A stretch of DNA of 18,589 nt from an uncultured Corynebacterium sp. (GTDB lineage Bacteria; Actinomycetota; Actinomycetes; Mycobacteriales; Mycobacteriaceae): NCBI RefSeq assembly GCF_937999985.1, contig NZ_CALLDG010000108.1, positions 1 to 18,589 on the forward strand, written 5' to 3'. Below are positions 6,854 through 13,501 of this stretch, piece after piece; the first letter of the stretch is position 1, and each line of letters starts with the position of its first letter. The notes under the pieces were generated by a model, which saw nothing but the letters and a program-made list of their open reading frames with translations, was not told the origin of the DNA and searched no databases. The translations under genes were made by a program, and so were the position numbers.

Positions 6854-6908
6854 CCCCCACGCCCCAACCGATCAACTTTTCGGTTGGGACGTGGGGGTTT
6901 CCCTTTTG
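6854..6908 (+). terminator. Strong rho-independent terminator of rplM-rpsI
   Basis: Arms of 18 bases (6854-6871 and 6880-6897, including CCCCCACG/CGTGGGGG and CCCAACCGA/TCGGTTGGG) pair with one mismatch around an 8-base loop. TTTCCCTTTT follows. Confidence 0.96.
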
Positions 6909-6973
6909 TGCGGCTTTCGGATGAATTACCCATGCGCGGGAGTGGCACTCACTCGACCTGCGGGGTGGCCGGG

Positions 6974-6979
6974 TAAGAT
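6974..6979 (+). promoter_or_regulatory. Candidate -10 box of glmM implying a leaderless mRNA
   Basis: TAAGAT lies eight bases before the glmM ATG (6988), so transcription would begin at or within a few bases of the start codon. There is no Shine-Dalgarno sequence in between. The -35 is unclear (TCGACC at 6953 is two bases closer than ideal). Confidence 0.45.
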
Positions 6980-6987
6980 CTCGCCCT

Positions 6988-8331
6988 ATGGGTAAATTGT
7001 TCGGAACTGATGGTGTGCGCGGCCTGGCGAACAGGAAGCTGACCGCGCCGCTGGCGATGAAGCTGGGTGCCGCCGCCGCGCGTGTGTTGGTGTCCAAGGA
7101 GGAAGTGGGTGGCCGCCGCCCGACCGCTGTGGTGGGTCGCGATCCGCGCGTTTCGGGGGAGATGCTGACGGCTGCTCTGTCGGCGGGCATGGCCTCGCAG
7201 GGCGTGGATGTGCTGGACGTTGGTGTGATTCCGACGCCTGCCGTAGCCTTCCTCACCGATGACTTCGGCGCCGACATGGGCGTGATGATTTCCGCCTCCC
7301 ATAACCCTATGCCGGACAATGGCATTAAATTCTTCGCCGCCGGTGGCCGCAAGCTGCAGGATGATGTGGAGGACGAGATTGAATCCACCATGCTCGAGCT
7401 GCCTGAAACAGGGCCTACCGGTGCGGCGATCGGCCGCATCCTGGATGAGTCCAACGACGCCCTGGAGCGCTACCTGGCTCATGTCGGCACGGCGATTAAC
7501 CACCCGCTGGATGGCATCCGCGTGGTGGTGGACTGTGCCAACGGCGCTGCTTCTACGGCCGCCCCGGAGGCCTACCGCCAGGCCGGCGCGGATGTTGTGG
7601 CGATCCACAGCCGCCCGAATAGCTTCAACATCAACGATGGGGTGGGCTCCACCCACATTGAGGTTCTGCAGAAGGCCGTGTTGGAGCACCAGGCGGATCT
7701 GGGCCTGGCTCACGACGGTGATGCGGACCGTTGCCTGGCCGTGGATTCCGAGGGCAATGTTGTGGACGGCGATCAGATCATGGCGATCCTGGCCGTGGCG
7801 ATGAAGGAAAACGGGGAGCTGAAACAGAACACCCTGGTTGCCACCGTCATGTCCAACCTCGGCATGAAGCTGGCCATGCGGGCTAACGGCATCAAGGTGT
7901 TGGAGACGCAGGTGGGCGACCGTTACGTGCTGGCCGAGCTGCTGGCCTCTGATCTTTCCCTGGGGGGCGAGCAGTCCGGCCACGTCATCATCTCCGAGCA
8001 CGCCACCACCGGCGACGGTACCCTGACGGGGCTGACGCTGATGGCGCGCATGGCGCAGACCGGCAAGCCGCTGTCCGAACTGGCCAGCGTCATGACGGTT
8101 CTGCCGCAGACGCTGATCAACGTGCCGGTGGCGGATAAGTCCGTGATCGCCGACGACGAGCGCGTGGTCGAGGCCATCGCCAAGGCGGAAGAGGATCTGG
8201 GCGACGCTGGCCGCGTGCTCCTGCGCCCTTCCGGCACCGAGGAGCTGTTCCGCGTGATGGTGGAGGCCGCTGATCCGGGCACGGCCCGTCGCATCGCGGG
8301 GAAGCTCGCGGCTGTGGTGGCGGAGGTTTAG
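6988..8331 (+). CDS. glmM: Phosphoglucosamine mutase GlmM
   Basis: A 447-residue enzyme that converts glucosamine-6-phosphate to glucosamine-1-phosphate, the second step toward UDP-GlcNAc for peptidoglycan. It belongs to the alpha-D-phosphohexomutase family and has all expected motifs: N-terminal KLFGTDGVRG, the phosphoserine loop ISASHNP (Ser104 is the phosphorylated residue), the metal-binding DGDADR, the sugar-binding GGEQSGH, and the C-terminal phosphate-binding RPSGTEELFRV. Length is normal. It starts at the ATG at 6988 without a convincing Shine-Dalgarno and with a -10 box immediately upstream. It stands alone between two terminators, with glmS, the preceding enzyme of the pathway, about 3.2 kb further on. 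Confidence 0.98.
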   Translation: MGKLFGTDGVRGLANRKLTAPLAMKLGAAAARVLVSKEEVGGRRPTAVVGRDPRVSGEMLTAALSAGMASQGVDVLDVGVIPTPAVAFLTDDFGADMGVMISASHNPMPDNGIKFFAAGGRKLQDDVEDEIESTMLELPETGPTGAAIGRILDESNDALERYLAHVGTAINHPLDGIRVVVDCANGAASTAAPEAYRQAGADVVAIHSRPNSFNINDGVGSTHIEVLQKAVLEHQADLGLAHDGDADRCLAVDSEGNVVDGDQIMAILAVAMKENGELKQNTLVATVMSNLGMKLAMRANGIKVLETQVGDRYVLAELLASDLSLGGEQSGHVIISEHATTGDGTLTGLTLMARMAQTGKPLSELASVMTVLPQTLINVPVADKSVIADDERVVEAIAKAEEDLGDAGRVLLRPSGTEELFRVMVEAADPGTARRIAGKLAAVVAEV

Positions 8332-8385
8332 GCGCAAACTCTTACGACAGCTCCAAGGCCCCCGGAAACTCCGGCGAACCTTTTT

Positions 8386-8421
8386 AACATCCGCGCAGTC
8401 TAACTGTGCGGATGTTTTGTT
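8386..8421 (+). terminator. Rho-independent terminator of glmM
   Basis: Arms of 14 bases (8386-8399 and 8403-8416; AACATCCGC/GCGGATGTT core) pair completely with one G-U pair around a three-base loop, followed by TTTGTTG. It starts 54 bases after the glmM stop. Confidence 0.92.
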
Positions 8422-8505
8422 GTGCAGCGCGAAGCGCTTGTGTGAGGCGCCTGTGCGGGACATTAGTGCTGAGCGCTGCAGGGGGAGTTCAAAGGGGATG
8501 AGACC

Positions 8506-8814
8506 GTGGGAGAGTTGCATATAGATCCGATGGCCGCCGCCGATCGGGTGGCGGAGTTGCGGGATGCGCAGCTGAGCTGGGCGAATCATTTGGATGGCAA
8601 CCGGCCGAGTGTGCCGGTGGCCGCGTTTGGCACGGGGCTGCAGGCTAAGGCGCAGCAGTTTCTGGATCTGGTTGATCAGGGGCATAACGTGCGGGTGAAT
8701 CACGCCCGTCGGCTCGCCCAAGCAGGCGAGGACCTGACGGGGCTGGTGGATCGCGTGGGGCAGTCCGAGCAGGAAAACTCCACCAGCCTGAACGCAGGGG
8801 GTGGCTGGGCGTGA
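8506..8814 (+). CDS. Small helical protein, first gene of an uncharacterised three-gene operon (Rv3440c position)
   Basis: A 102-residue, soluble, mostly helical protein that I do not recognise by family name. It has no signal peptide or membrane segment. About 100 residues, two Ala/Leu-rich helical stretches (DPMAAADRVAELRDAQLSWA and LQAKAQQFLDLVDQGHNVRV) and a short Pro/Gly-containing break between them recall the WXG100/EspC-like architecture, but the WxG motif is missing. The start is the GTG at 8506, with AAAGGGG eight bases upstream; an ATG at 8498 is out of frame. Its stop overlaps the GTG of the next gene by four bases (GTGA). From memory, M. tuberculosis has a gene of about the same size, Rv3440c, in this position next to glmM. 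Confidence 0.75.
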   Translation: MGELHIDPMAAADRVAELRDAQLSWANHLDGNRPSVPVAAFGTGLQAKAQQFLDLVDQGHNVRVNHARRLAQAGEDLTGLVDRVGQSEQENSTSLNAGGGWA

Positions 8815-10337
8815 CGGGCTCTCTGGATCTCCGGCTGAACGCTGCGCTCGCTGTGATGGCCGGCTTTGGCGCTCCCGTGGAGGGTGCGAAGGCTGCGGCG
8901 TCATTTACCAACGGCATGAACCCAGAGACGATCCTTACGTCGCTTGGGCCGGCGAGCAACCAGAAACAACAGGCGCCGGAGCTGGCCGCCGAGGCGTGCG
9001 TGAAAGAGAGCCTGAAGGGCACGGGCGATGCACAGCCGGGGACGGCGACGGAGAAGGCGGGGAAGGAGCAGCTGAACCACGAACACTGCGTGCAGGATCG
9101 TTGCGTGGCGGTGCGGGATACCGCCGAGATCATGGGCACGACCTCGGAGAACTCGGTGAGTCTGATCGAGGACATTGCCGAGAAGTTGGAGCTTTTCGGC
9201 ATGGCTGCGATTGGTCTGATCAATGGTGGTAAGCCTCTGCTCGATCTGTTGGCGAAGCTGGCAGGGAAGCTTTCAGAGGATATTCTGCGCAGCCGCAACA
9301 ATTGCCTGGATACGACCATGGATCAGCTGATTCGCGATGCGAAGCCCGCTGCCGAGCCCGGGAATTCGGACAAGCCGGTCTGCCAGGATCCCAAGCCCGC
9401 GGAGACCAAGTGCCCGGAGCCTGTAAAGGCCCCGGAAGGTGATTGCCCAGCACCGAAGAAGGTAGTGACGCCCCCTCCGACGGCCGAGCAACCGTGTGAG
9501 ACGGGGCCTGCACAGCACCCCGCACCACAGGCGGCGGCTCAGGTGGTCACGCAGACGGCTATGGCTCAGGCGCCGCAACCGGCTCCCGCGCCTACACCTG
9601 TGGCAGACCCAGAGCCCGCGCCTGCACCGGAACCAATGCCTGCGCAGTCCCTGGTGCCGCCGCCTCCGCCTCCTGCTCCGCCGGCCCCTCTGGCGCCTCC
9701 GTTGGCGGGCTCACTGCAGATCAACGTTGAGGGTGCGGTGAGGCTGTGGGAGCAGATCGTGCATTGTGCGACGGAGGCGATGGCTCCACCGGCGGATCAC
9801 TGTCCAGCGCCGGAACCAGCACCTGAACCTAAGCCTGAGCCAGCGCCTGCGCCGGAGCCGTGCCCGGATCCCAAGCCAGAACCTGCGCCTGAGCCAGCGC
9901 CGCCAACGGAACAGGTCGGGCACAAGGAAGAGTGCGAGCCGGAGCCGAAGCCGGTCGGTAATCCGCAGCCGGAACCGGAACCGTCTGAGCCCTGTGATGA
10001 ACCGAAGCCGGAGCCGAAGCCGGAGCCGGAGCCGGAACCGCCGCAGCAGTGCGAGGAGTCTAAGCCTGAGCCGAAGCCGGAGCCGGAACCCAAGCCCGAG
10101 CACAAGGCGTCAACACCGCCATCCAGCGATACGAAGGGTGAACCGATCACGCCCGCGGCACCCAACCTGGAGAATGATCCAAAGCCGCAGCCGGCGCCCT
10201 CCAAGCAGTGGACTCCGGACGTGTGGGTATCGGCAGCGGGAGCTGCATCCATTGAAATGACAGGCGCCTCTGTGGAATTGGCTGCTGCGGGGGCTGCGGC
10301 AGTGGGCGTCAATATCGAAAGGAGCGGTGAGTGGTGA
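8811..10337 (+). CDS. Large Pro/Glu/Lys-rich, Cys-containing protein of unknown function (Rv3439c position)
   Basis: A 508-residue protein without a recognised family. Residues 1-180 are helical, with amphipathic stretches such as SVSLIEDIAEKLELFGMAAI and LLDLLAKLAGKLSEDI. From about 180 on, the chain is low-complexity: Pro/Ala/Glu-rich, with PAPEP and PEPKPEPEPE-type repeats. This is broken by one predicted helix near 300-325 (VEGAVRLWEQIVHCATEAM), and the protein closes with an Ala/Gly/Val-rich tail (465-508). Fourteen cysteines are spread over the protein, ten of them in or next to the Pro-rich part in contexts like CPEP, CPAP, CPDP and CDEP. There is no classical signal peptide and no LPXTG. 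It overlaps both neighbouring genes. It matches the position of the Ala/Pro-rich protein Rv3439c near ESX-4 in M. tuberculosis. A T7-secreted or wall-spanning protein is a reasonable but unproven reading. Confidence 0.8.
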   Translation: MTGSLDLRLNAALAVMAGFGAPVEGAKAAASFTNGMNPETILTSLGPASNQKQQAPELAAEACVKESLKGTGDAQPGTATEKAGKEQLNHEHCVQDRCVAVRDTAEIMGTTSENSVSLIEDIAEKLELFGMAAIGLINGGKPLLDLLAKLAGKLSEDILRSRNNCLDTTMDQLIRDAKPAAEPGNSDKPVCQDPKPAETKCPEPVKAPEGDCPAPKKVVTPPPTAEQPCETGPAQHPAPQAAAQVVTQTAMAQAPQPAPAPTPVADPEPAPAPEPMPAQSLVPPPPPPAPPAPLAPPLAGSLQINVEGAVRLWEQIVHCATEAMAPPADHCPAPEPAPEPKPEPAPAPEPCPDPKPEPAPEPAPPTEQVGHKEECEPEPKPVGNPQPEPEPSEPCDEPKPEPKPEPEPEPPQQCEESKPEPKPEPEPKPEHKASTPPSSDTKGEPITPAAPNLENDPKPQPAPSKQWTPDVWVSAAGAASIEMTGASVELAAAGAAAVGVNIERSGEW

Positions 10338-10567
10338 CCAGTAGGGAAGAACTTACAGAGCGCTACCAGCGCATCGTCGATGGCTACATGGCAGAGGTAG
10401 AGGAATCGGTGCGGGAGTTCGAGGAAACCCTCAAGGAATGCACGCGCCAACTTGAGGAGGCCAAGAAGGCTCAGGGGGACAAGGCAAATAAGACGGGCGG
10501 AAGCGCGAACGTGAACGCGACCGCGAGCACTGGCGCCCGCGGGGTGCGCGGACGGATCTTCGACTAA
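10334..10567 (+). CDS. Small coiled-coil protein, third gene of the uncharacterised operon
   Basis: A 77-residue protein of unknown function. Residues 1 to about 48 form one long charged helix with heptad character (ELTERYQRIVDGYMAEVEES, then FEETLKECTRQLEEAKKA); the tail is Gly/Ala/Asn-rich and ends in a basic RGVRGRIFD. Start: the GTG at 10334 overlaps the preceding TGA by four bases (GTGA) and has AAAGGAG ten bases upstream; the GTG at 10331 is an equally good start and adds one residue. The overlap implies coupled translation with the large Pro-rich protein, so the product may bind it. It has a single cysteine, like the neighbour's Cys-containing helices. Confidence 0.65.
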   Translation: MTSREELTERYQRIVDGYMAEVEESVREFEETLKECTRQLEEAKKAQGDKANKTGGSANVNATASTGARGVRGRIFD

Positions 10568-10594
10568 GGGGCCTAGCTTTAAGGGGCCTAGCTT
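10565..10594. repeat. 15-bp perfect tandem repeat spanning the stop codon of the small coiled-coil gene
   Basis: TAAGGGGCCTAGCTT occurs twice without a gap (10565-10579, 10580-10594). The first TAA is the stop codon of the preceding gene, so the duplication gives a second copy of the stop region. Confidence 0.9.
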
Positions 10595-10624
10595 AGAGAG
10601 GTCGAACTCTTAGAAGCTGAGCCC
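10584..10624. terminator. Hairpin between convergent genes, possible shared terminator
   Basis: GGGCCTAGCTT (10584-10594) pairs with AAGCTGAGCCC (10614-10624) except for a two-base internal mismatch, with an inner stem AGAG/CTCT around GTCGAA. It lies between two convergent stop codons. No T-tract follows on either strand, so termination would be weak or factor-dependent. Confidence 0.35.
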
Positions 10625-11511
10625 TAGAAGATCTCCGCCAGGCGCTCGTCCAGATCCACGTTCTCCGGCAGGTTCTTATACAGCTCGTGCTGGGTGGCGG
10701 TGCGGGTCTTCTTCAGCTCGGCGTGGCTATCGCGGAAGGAGGCGTACTTCTTCTCATCCTCGGCCAGAACGAAGCCAGTCATCAGGCCGCGAGTCAGCTC
10801 TTGCTGGCTGAACTGCGGCAGGCCGGCGCCAAGAGCAAAGTTGCGGCCATACTTCTCGTGGAAGCCGCTGGAGGAAGCTCCGAGCAGCTCGCGGTAGACA
10901 ACGTCCCCGCCCCAGTGGGCGGCCATGCGCTTGGCGTTACCCATCGGGGTCTCGCCCAAACGGCCAGCCTCCAGCACCAGCCCCGGAGCCTTCACATACT
11001 TCGCGGCCTCTGTCGCATCCGGGGAAGTGTCCGCCGGGTACACGGCCATCACACCATTGATGGTGGGCTCAGTGTCGTAGCCCTTCAGCTCGCTACGGTG
11101 GCGGCGGCCCGTCGCAGCCAGCACGGCAGCCGAAGCGCCCATGCCGTGGCCAGCCAGGTAAAGCTCGTTCGGCTGCACCGTGACGTTGCCATTACCCAGA
11201 CGCACGCCAGCCAGGATCTGCAGCGCGGTCTCCAGGTCAGCGGCAAAGCCACGGTGGTTCGGGGAGAGGCCCTTCTCCGTATCCGGCGCCGCTACCGCGA
11301 AGCCCCAGCTGGCCAGGTGGCGCAGCGTCGCGTGGTACGCATCCACGCCGACACGCCAGTCGTGTCCGAAAGCGATGCCGGGAATGCCGTTACCTTCCGC
11401 CGGGGTGTAAACGCGCCCCGGAATTCCAGCGAAGTTCAGGTCACCGACCATGACGCGGTGCGGGCCGCGCTTGCCCAAGCGAGTAATCAGGTTCTTAATC
11501 TTATCTGCCAC
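10624..11511 (-). CDS. Alpha/beta-hydrolase-fold protein lacking the nucleophile serine (Rv3438 position)
   Basis: A protein of about 295 residues with a dienelactone-hydrolase/lipase-like alpha/beta-hydrolase pattern: strand-and-turn GIAFGHDW with oxyanion-type GHD, then WGFAVAAPDTEKG, the nucleophile-elbow context LYLAGHGMGASAAV, a later strand PGLVLEAGRLGE, and SSGFHEKYGR with a possible catalytic-region His. The elbow normally reads GxSxG; here it reads GHGMG, so Gly replaces Ser (codon GGC). It may be a non-catalytic scaffold or use other residues. I chose the GTG at 11511 (VADKIKNLITRLGKRGPHR). A longer ATG start at 11562 would overlap the glmS start codon. TAAGCT lies 8 bases upstream of the GTG, suggesting a leaderless message. 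It is convergent with the preceding operon and divergent from glmS. Confidence 0.8.
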   Translation of the reverse strand: MADKIKNLITRLGKRGPHRVMVGDLNFAGIPGRVYTPAEGNGIPGIAFGHDWRVGVDAYHATLRHLASWGFAVAAPDTEKGLSPNHRGFAADLETALQILAGVRLGNGNVTVQPNELYLAGHGMGASAAVLAATGRRHRSELKGYDTEPTINGVMAVYPADTSPDATEAAKYVKAPGLVLEAGRLGETPMGNAKRMAAHWGGDVVYRELLGASSSGFHEKYGRNFALGAGLPQFSQQELTRGLMTGFVLAEDEKKYASFRDSHAELKKTRTATQHELYKNLPENVDLDERLAEIF

Positions 11512-11519
11512 AGCCCCAC

Positions 11520-11553
11520 AGCTTACCGAAACGGACAAGCCATTGTGTATCGT
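11520..11553. promoter_or_regulatory. Back-to-back promoters of the hydrolase gene and glmS
   Basis: Only 49 bases separate the two start codons. Toward glmS, TATCGT (11548-11553) lies 7 bases before the ATG at 11561; a possible -35 TTACCG (11523-11528) is spaced by 19. On the minus strand, TAAGCT (11525-11520) lies 8 bases before the GTG at 11511. The minus-strand -10 coincides with the region where the glmS -35 must be, so the two promoters would compete for polymerase. Confidence 0.4.
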
Positions 11554-11560
11554 CAGAGAC

Positions 11561-13423
11561 ATGTGTGCAATTGTTGGCTACGTAGGTAACTCCGAGGCCC
11601 TCCAAATCGGGTTGGATGCGCTGGAGCGAATGGAATACCGCGGATACGATTCCGCTGGCATCGCAGTTGTCGAGCAGGGCTCCCTGCACCTCGAAAAGAA
11701 GGAAGGCAAACTGCAAAACCTCATCGACCGCATCGATGAGGTCGGTCGCGATTCCTTCCTCGGCTCTACCTGCATCGGCCACACCCGCTGGGCGACCCAC
11801 GGCCGCCCGAACGACGTAAACGCACACCCGCACCGTTCCTTCGACGGCAAGGCTGCCATCGTCCACAACGGCATCATCGAAAACTTCTCCACCCTGCGTG
11901 CGGAGATCGAAGCCGCCGGCATCGAGCTGGAATCCGAGACTGACTCCGAGGTCGCCGCACACCTGCTGGCGCTCGCCTACAACGAAGGCGAAACCGCAGG
12001 CGACTTCCAGGCCTCCGCGCTGAAGGTCCTCTCCCGCCTGGACGGTGCCTTCACCGTGCTGTTTGTACACGACGACCACCCGGGCACCATCGTCGCGGGC
12101 CGCCGCTCCACCCCGCTGATCGTCGGCGTAGGCGAGGGCGAAATGTTCCTCGGCTCCGACGTAGCGGCCTTCATCGACCGCACCAAGAACGCCGTAGAGC
12201 TGGGCCAGGACAACGCAGTGGTCATCACCGCCGACTCCTACGAGATCTACGACTTCGACGGCAACCCGGTGGAGGGCAAGCCCTTCACCATCGACTGGGA
12301 CCTGGACGCCGCGCAGAAGGACGGCTTCGATTCCTTCATGATGAAGGAAATCCACGAGCAGCCCGCCGCAGTCCGCGACACCCTGGCCGGCCACTTCGAC
12401 GGCCGCCGCATCGTGCTGGACGAACAGCGCCTGTCCGACGAGGATCTGCGCGGCGTGGAGAAGGTCTTCGTCGTCGCCTGCGGCTCGGCATACCACTCCG
12501 GCCTGCTGGCCAAGTACGCCATCGAGCACTGGGTGCGCCTGCCCGTAGAGATCGAAGTTGCCAGCGAGTTCCGCTATCGCGACCCAGTGCTGGATCAGCG
12601 CACCCTCGTCGTAGCCGTCTCCCAGTCCGGTGAGACCGCCGACACGCTGGAAGCCGTACGCCACGCGAAGATGCAGGGCGCCCGCGTACTGGCTGTCTGC
12701 AACACCAACGGTTCGCAGATCCCACGCGAATCCGATGCCGTGCTGTACACCCACGCCGGCCCCGAGATCGGCGTGGCCTCCACGAAGGCTTTCCTGGCGC
12801 AGGTCGCCGCCAACTACCTTGTGGGCTTGGCGCTGGCCCAGGCTCGTGGCACCAAGTACGCCGACGAGATCGCGGAGATCTATTACGCCCTGGAGGCGCT
12901 GCCGGAGAAGATCGAGAAGACCCTCGGTTTGCGCGAGCAGATCCTGCAGCTGGCCGAGGAGCTCGGCCCAGTGGAGACCATGCTGTTCCTGGGCCGCCAC
13001 GTGGGCTTCCCAGTCGCGCTCGAGGGCGCGCTGAAGCTGAAGGAGCTGGCCTACATCCACGCGGAGGGCTTCGCCGCCGGCGAGCTGAAGCACGGCCCGA
13101 TCGCCCTGATCGAGGACAACCTGCCCGTCGTTGTCGTCGTGCCCAGCCCGAACGGCCGCCCGGTGCTGCACTCCAAGATCGTCTCGAACATCCAGGAAAT
13201 CCGTGCTCGCGGCGCGAAGACCATCGTCATCGCGGAGGAAGGCGACGAGGCCGTGCGCCCGTACGCCAACTGGCTGCTGGAGATCCCGGGCACCACGTCG
13301 CTGATGCAGCCGCTGCTGTCCACGGTGCCGCTACAGTTCCTGGCCGCCGACATCGCGCGCCAGTGCGGCAACCAGGACATCGACAAGCCGCGTAACCTGG
13401 CCAAGTCCGTCACCGTCGAATAG
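11561..13423 (+). CDS. glmS: Glutamine-fructose-6-phosphate aminotransferase (isomerizing) GlmS
   Basis: A 620-residue enzyme making glucosamine-6-phosphate from fructose-6-phosphate and glutamine, the first committed step of amino-sugar synthesis for the cell wall. The class II glutaminase domain (1 to about 240) starts MCAIVGYVG, where Cys2 becomes the N-terminal nucleophile, and has GHTRWATHGRPNDVNAHPH and HNGIIENF. Two SIS sugar-isomerase domains follow, with CGSAYHSGLLAKYAIE, SQSGETADTLEA and AEGFAAGELKHGPIALIE; the terminal KPRNLAKSVTVE is typical. Length is normal. The ATG at 11561 is fixed by the need for Cys at position 2; the frame is open upstream to 11450 but those codons belong to the divergent gene. 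No glmS ribozyme is present upstream, as expected outside Firmicutes. Confidence 0.98.
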   Translation: MCAIVGYVGNSEALQIGLDALERMEYRGYDSAGIAVVEQGSLHLEKKEGKLQNLIDRIDEVGRDSFLGSTCIGHTRWATHGRPNDVNAHPHRSFDGKAAIVHNGIIENFSTLRAEIEAAGIELESETDSEVAAHLLALAYNEGETAGDFQASALKVLSRLDGAFTVLFVHDDHPGTIVAGRRSTPLIVGVGEGEMFLGSDVAAFIDRTKNAVELGQDNAVVITADSYEIYDFDGNPVEGKPFTIDWDLDAAQKDGFDSFMMKEIHEQPAAVRDTLAGHFDGRRIVLDEQRLSDEDLRGVEKVFVVACGSAYHSGLLAKYAIEHWVRLPVEIEVASEFRYRDPVLDQRTLVVAVSQSGETADTLEAVRHAKMQGARVLAVCNTNGSQIPRESDAVLYTHAGPEIGVASTKAFLAQVAANYLVGLALAQARGTKYADEIAEIYYALEALPEKIEKTLGLREQILQLAEELGPVETMLFLGRHVGFPVALEGALKLKELAYIHAEGFAAGELKHGPIALIEDNLPVVVVVPSPNGRPVLHSKIVSNIQEIRARGAKTIVIAEEGDEAVRPYANWLLEIPGTTSLMQPLLSTVPLQFLAADIARQCGNQDIDKPRNLAKSVTVE

Positions 13424-13460
13424 TTCGGGGTTCCTTCTTAGTGACGCCCCCTGCCGTGCC

Positions 13461-13484
13461 CCTTTCCTGGAATCCCAGGAAGGG
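13461..13484 (+). terminator. Hairpin after glmS (weak terminator or attenuator)
   Basis: CCTTTCCTGG (13461-13470) pairs fully with CCAGGAAGGG (13475-13484) around a four-base loop, with one G-U pair. No T-tract follows, so polymerase may continue into the alr-tsaE gene, whose start lies 17 bases on. Confidence 0.45.
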
Positions 13485-13501
13485 TGGCTAAGGTTATGAA
13501 C

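Noticed and set aside
8422..8505. Inverted repeats around GCGC (AGCGC-GAA-GCGCT, GCAGCGC...GCGCTGC) before the three-gene operon
   Set aside because: Short self-complementary GC words are expected by chance here, and no convincing promoter boxes fix their position.
6949..8904. Long open antisense frames, for example opposite glmM (6949-8904), glmS (11501-13171) and the PRC-barrel gene (4518-5528)
   Set aside because: They mirror highly biased GC-rich codons of well-identified genes on the other strand, have no recognisable domains, and run across terminators and gene borders.
11512..11562. ATG at 11562 (minus strand) as start of the hydrolase-like gene
   Set aside because: It overlaps the glmS start codon, leaving no room for either promoter; the GTG at 11511 begins the hydrolase-like sequence and has a -10 box in place.
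13484..13501. GTG at 13484 as start of alr-tsaE
   Set aside because: It is the last base pair of the post-glmS hairpin and adds residues before the normal racemase N-terminus; the ATG at 13502 has a suitably spaced AAGG.
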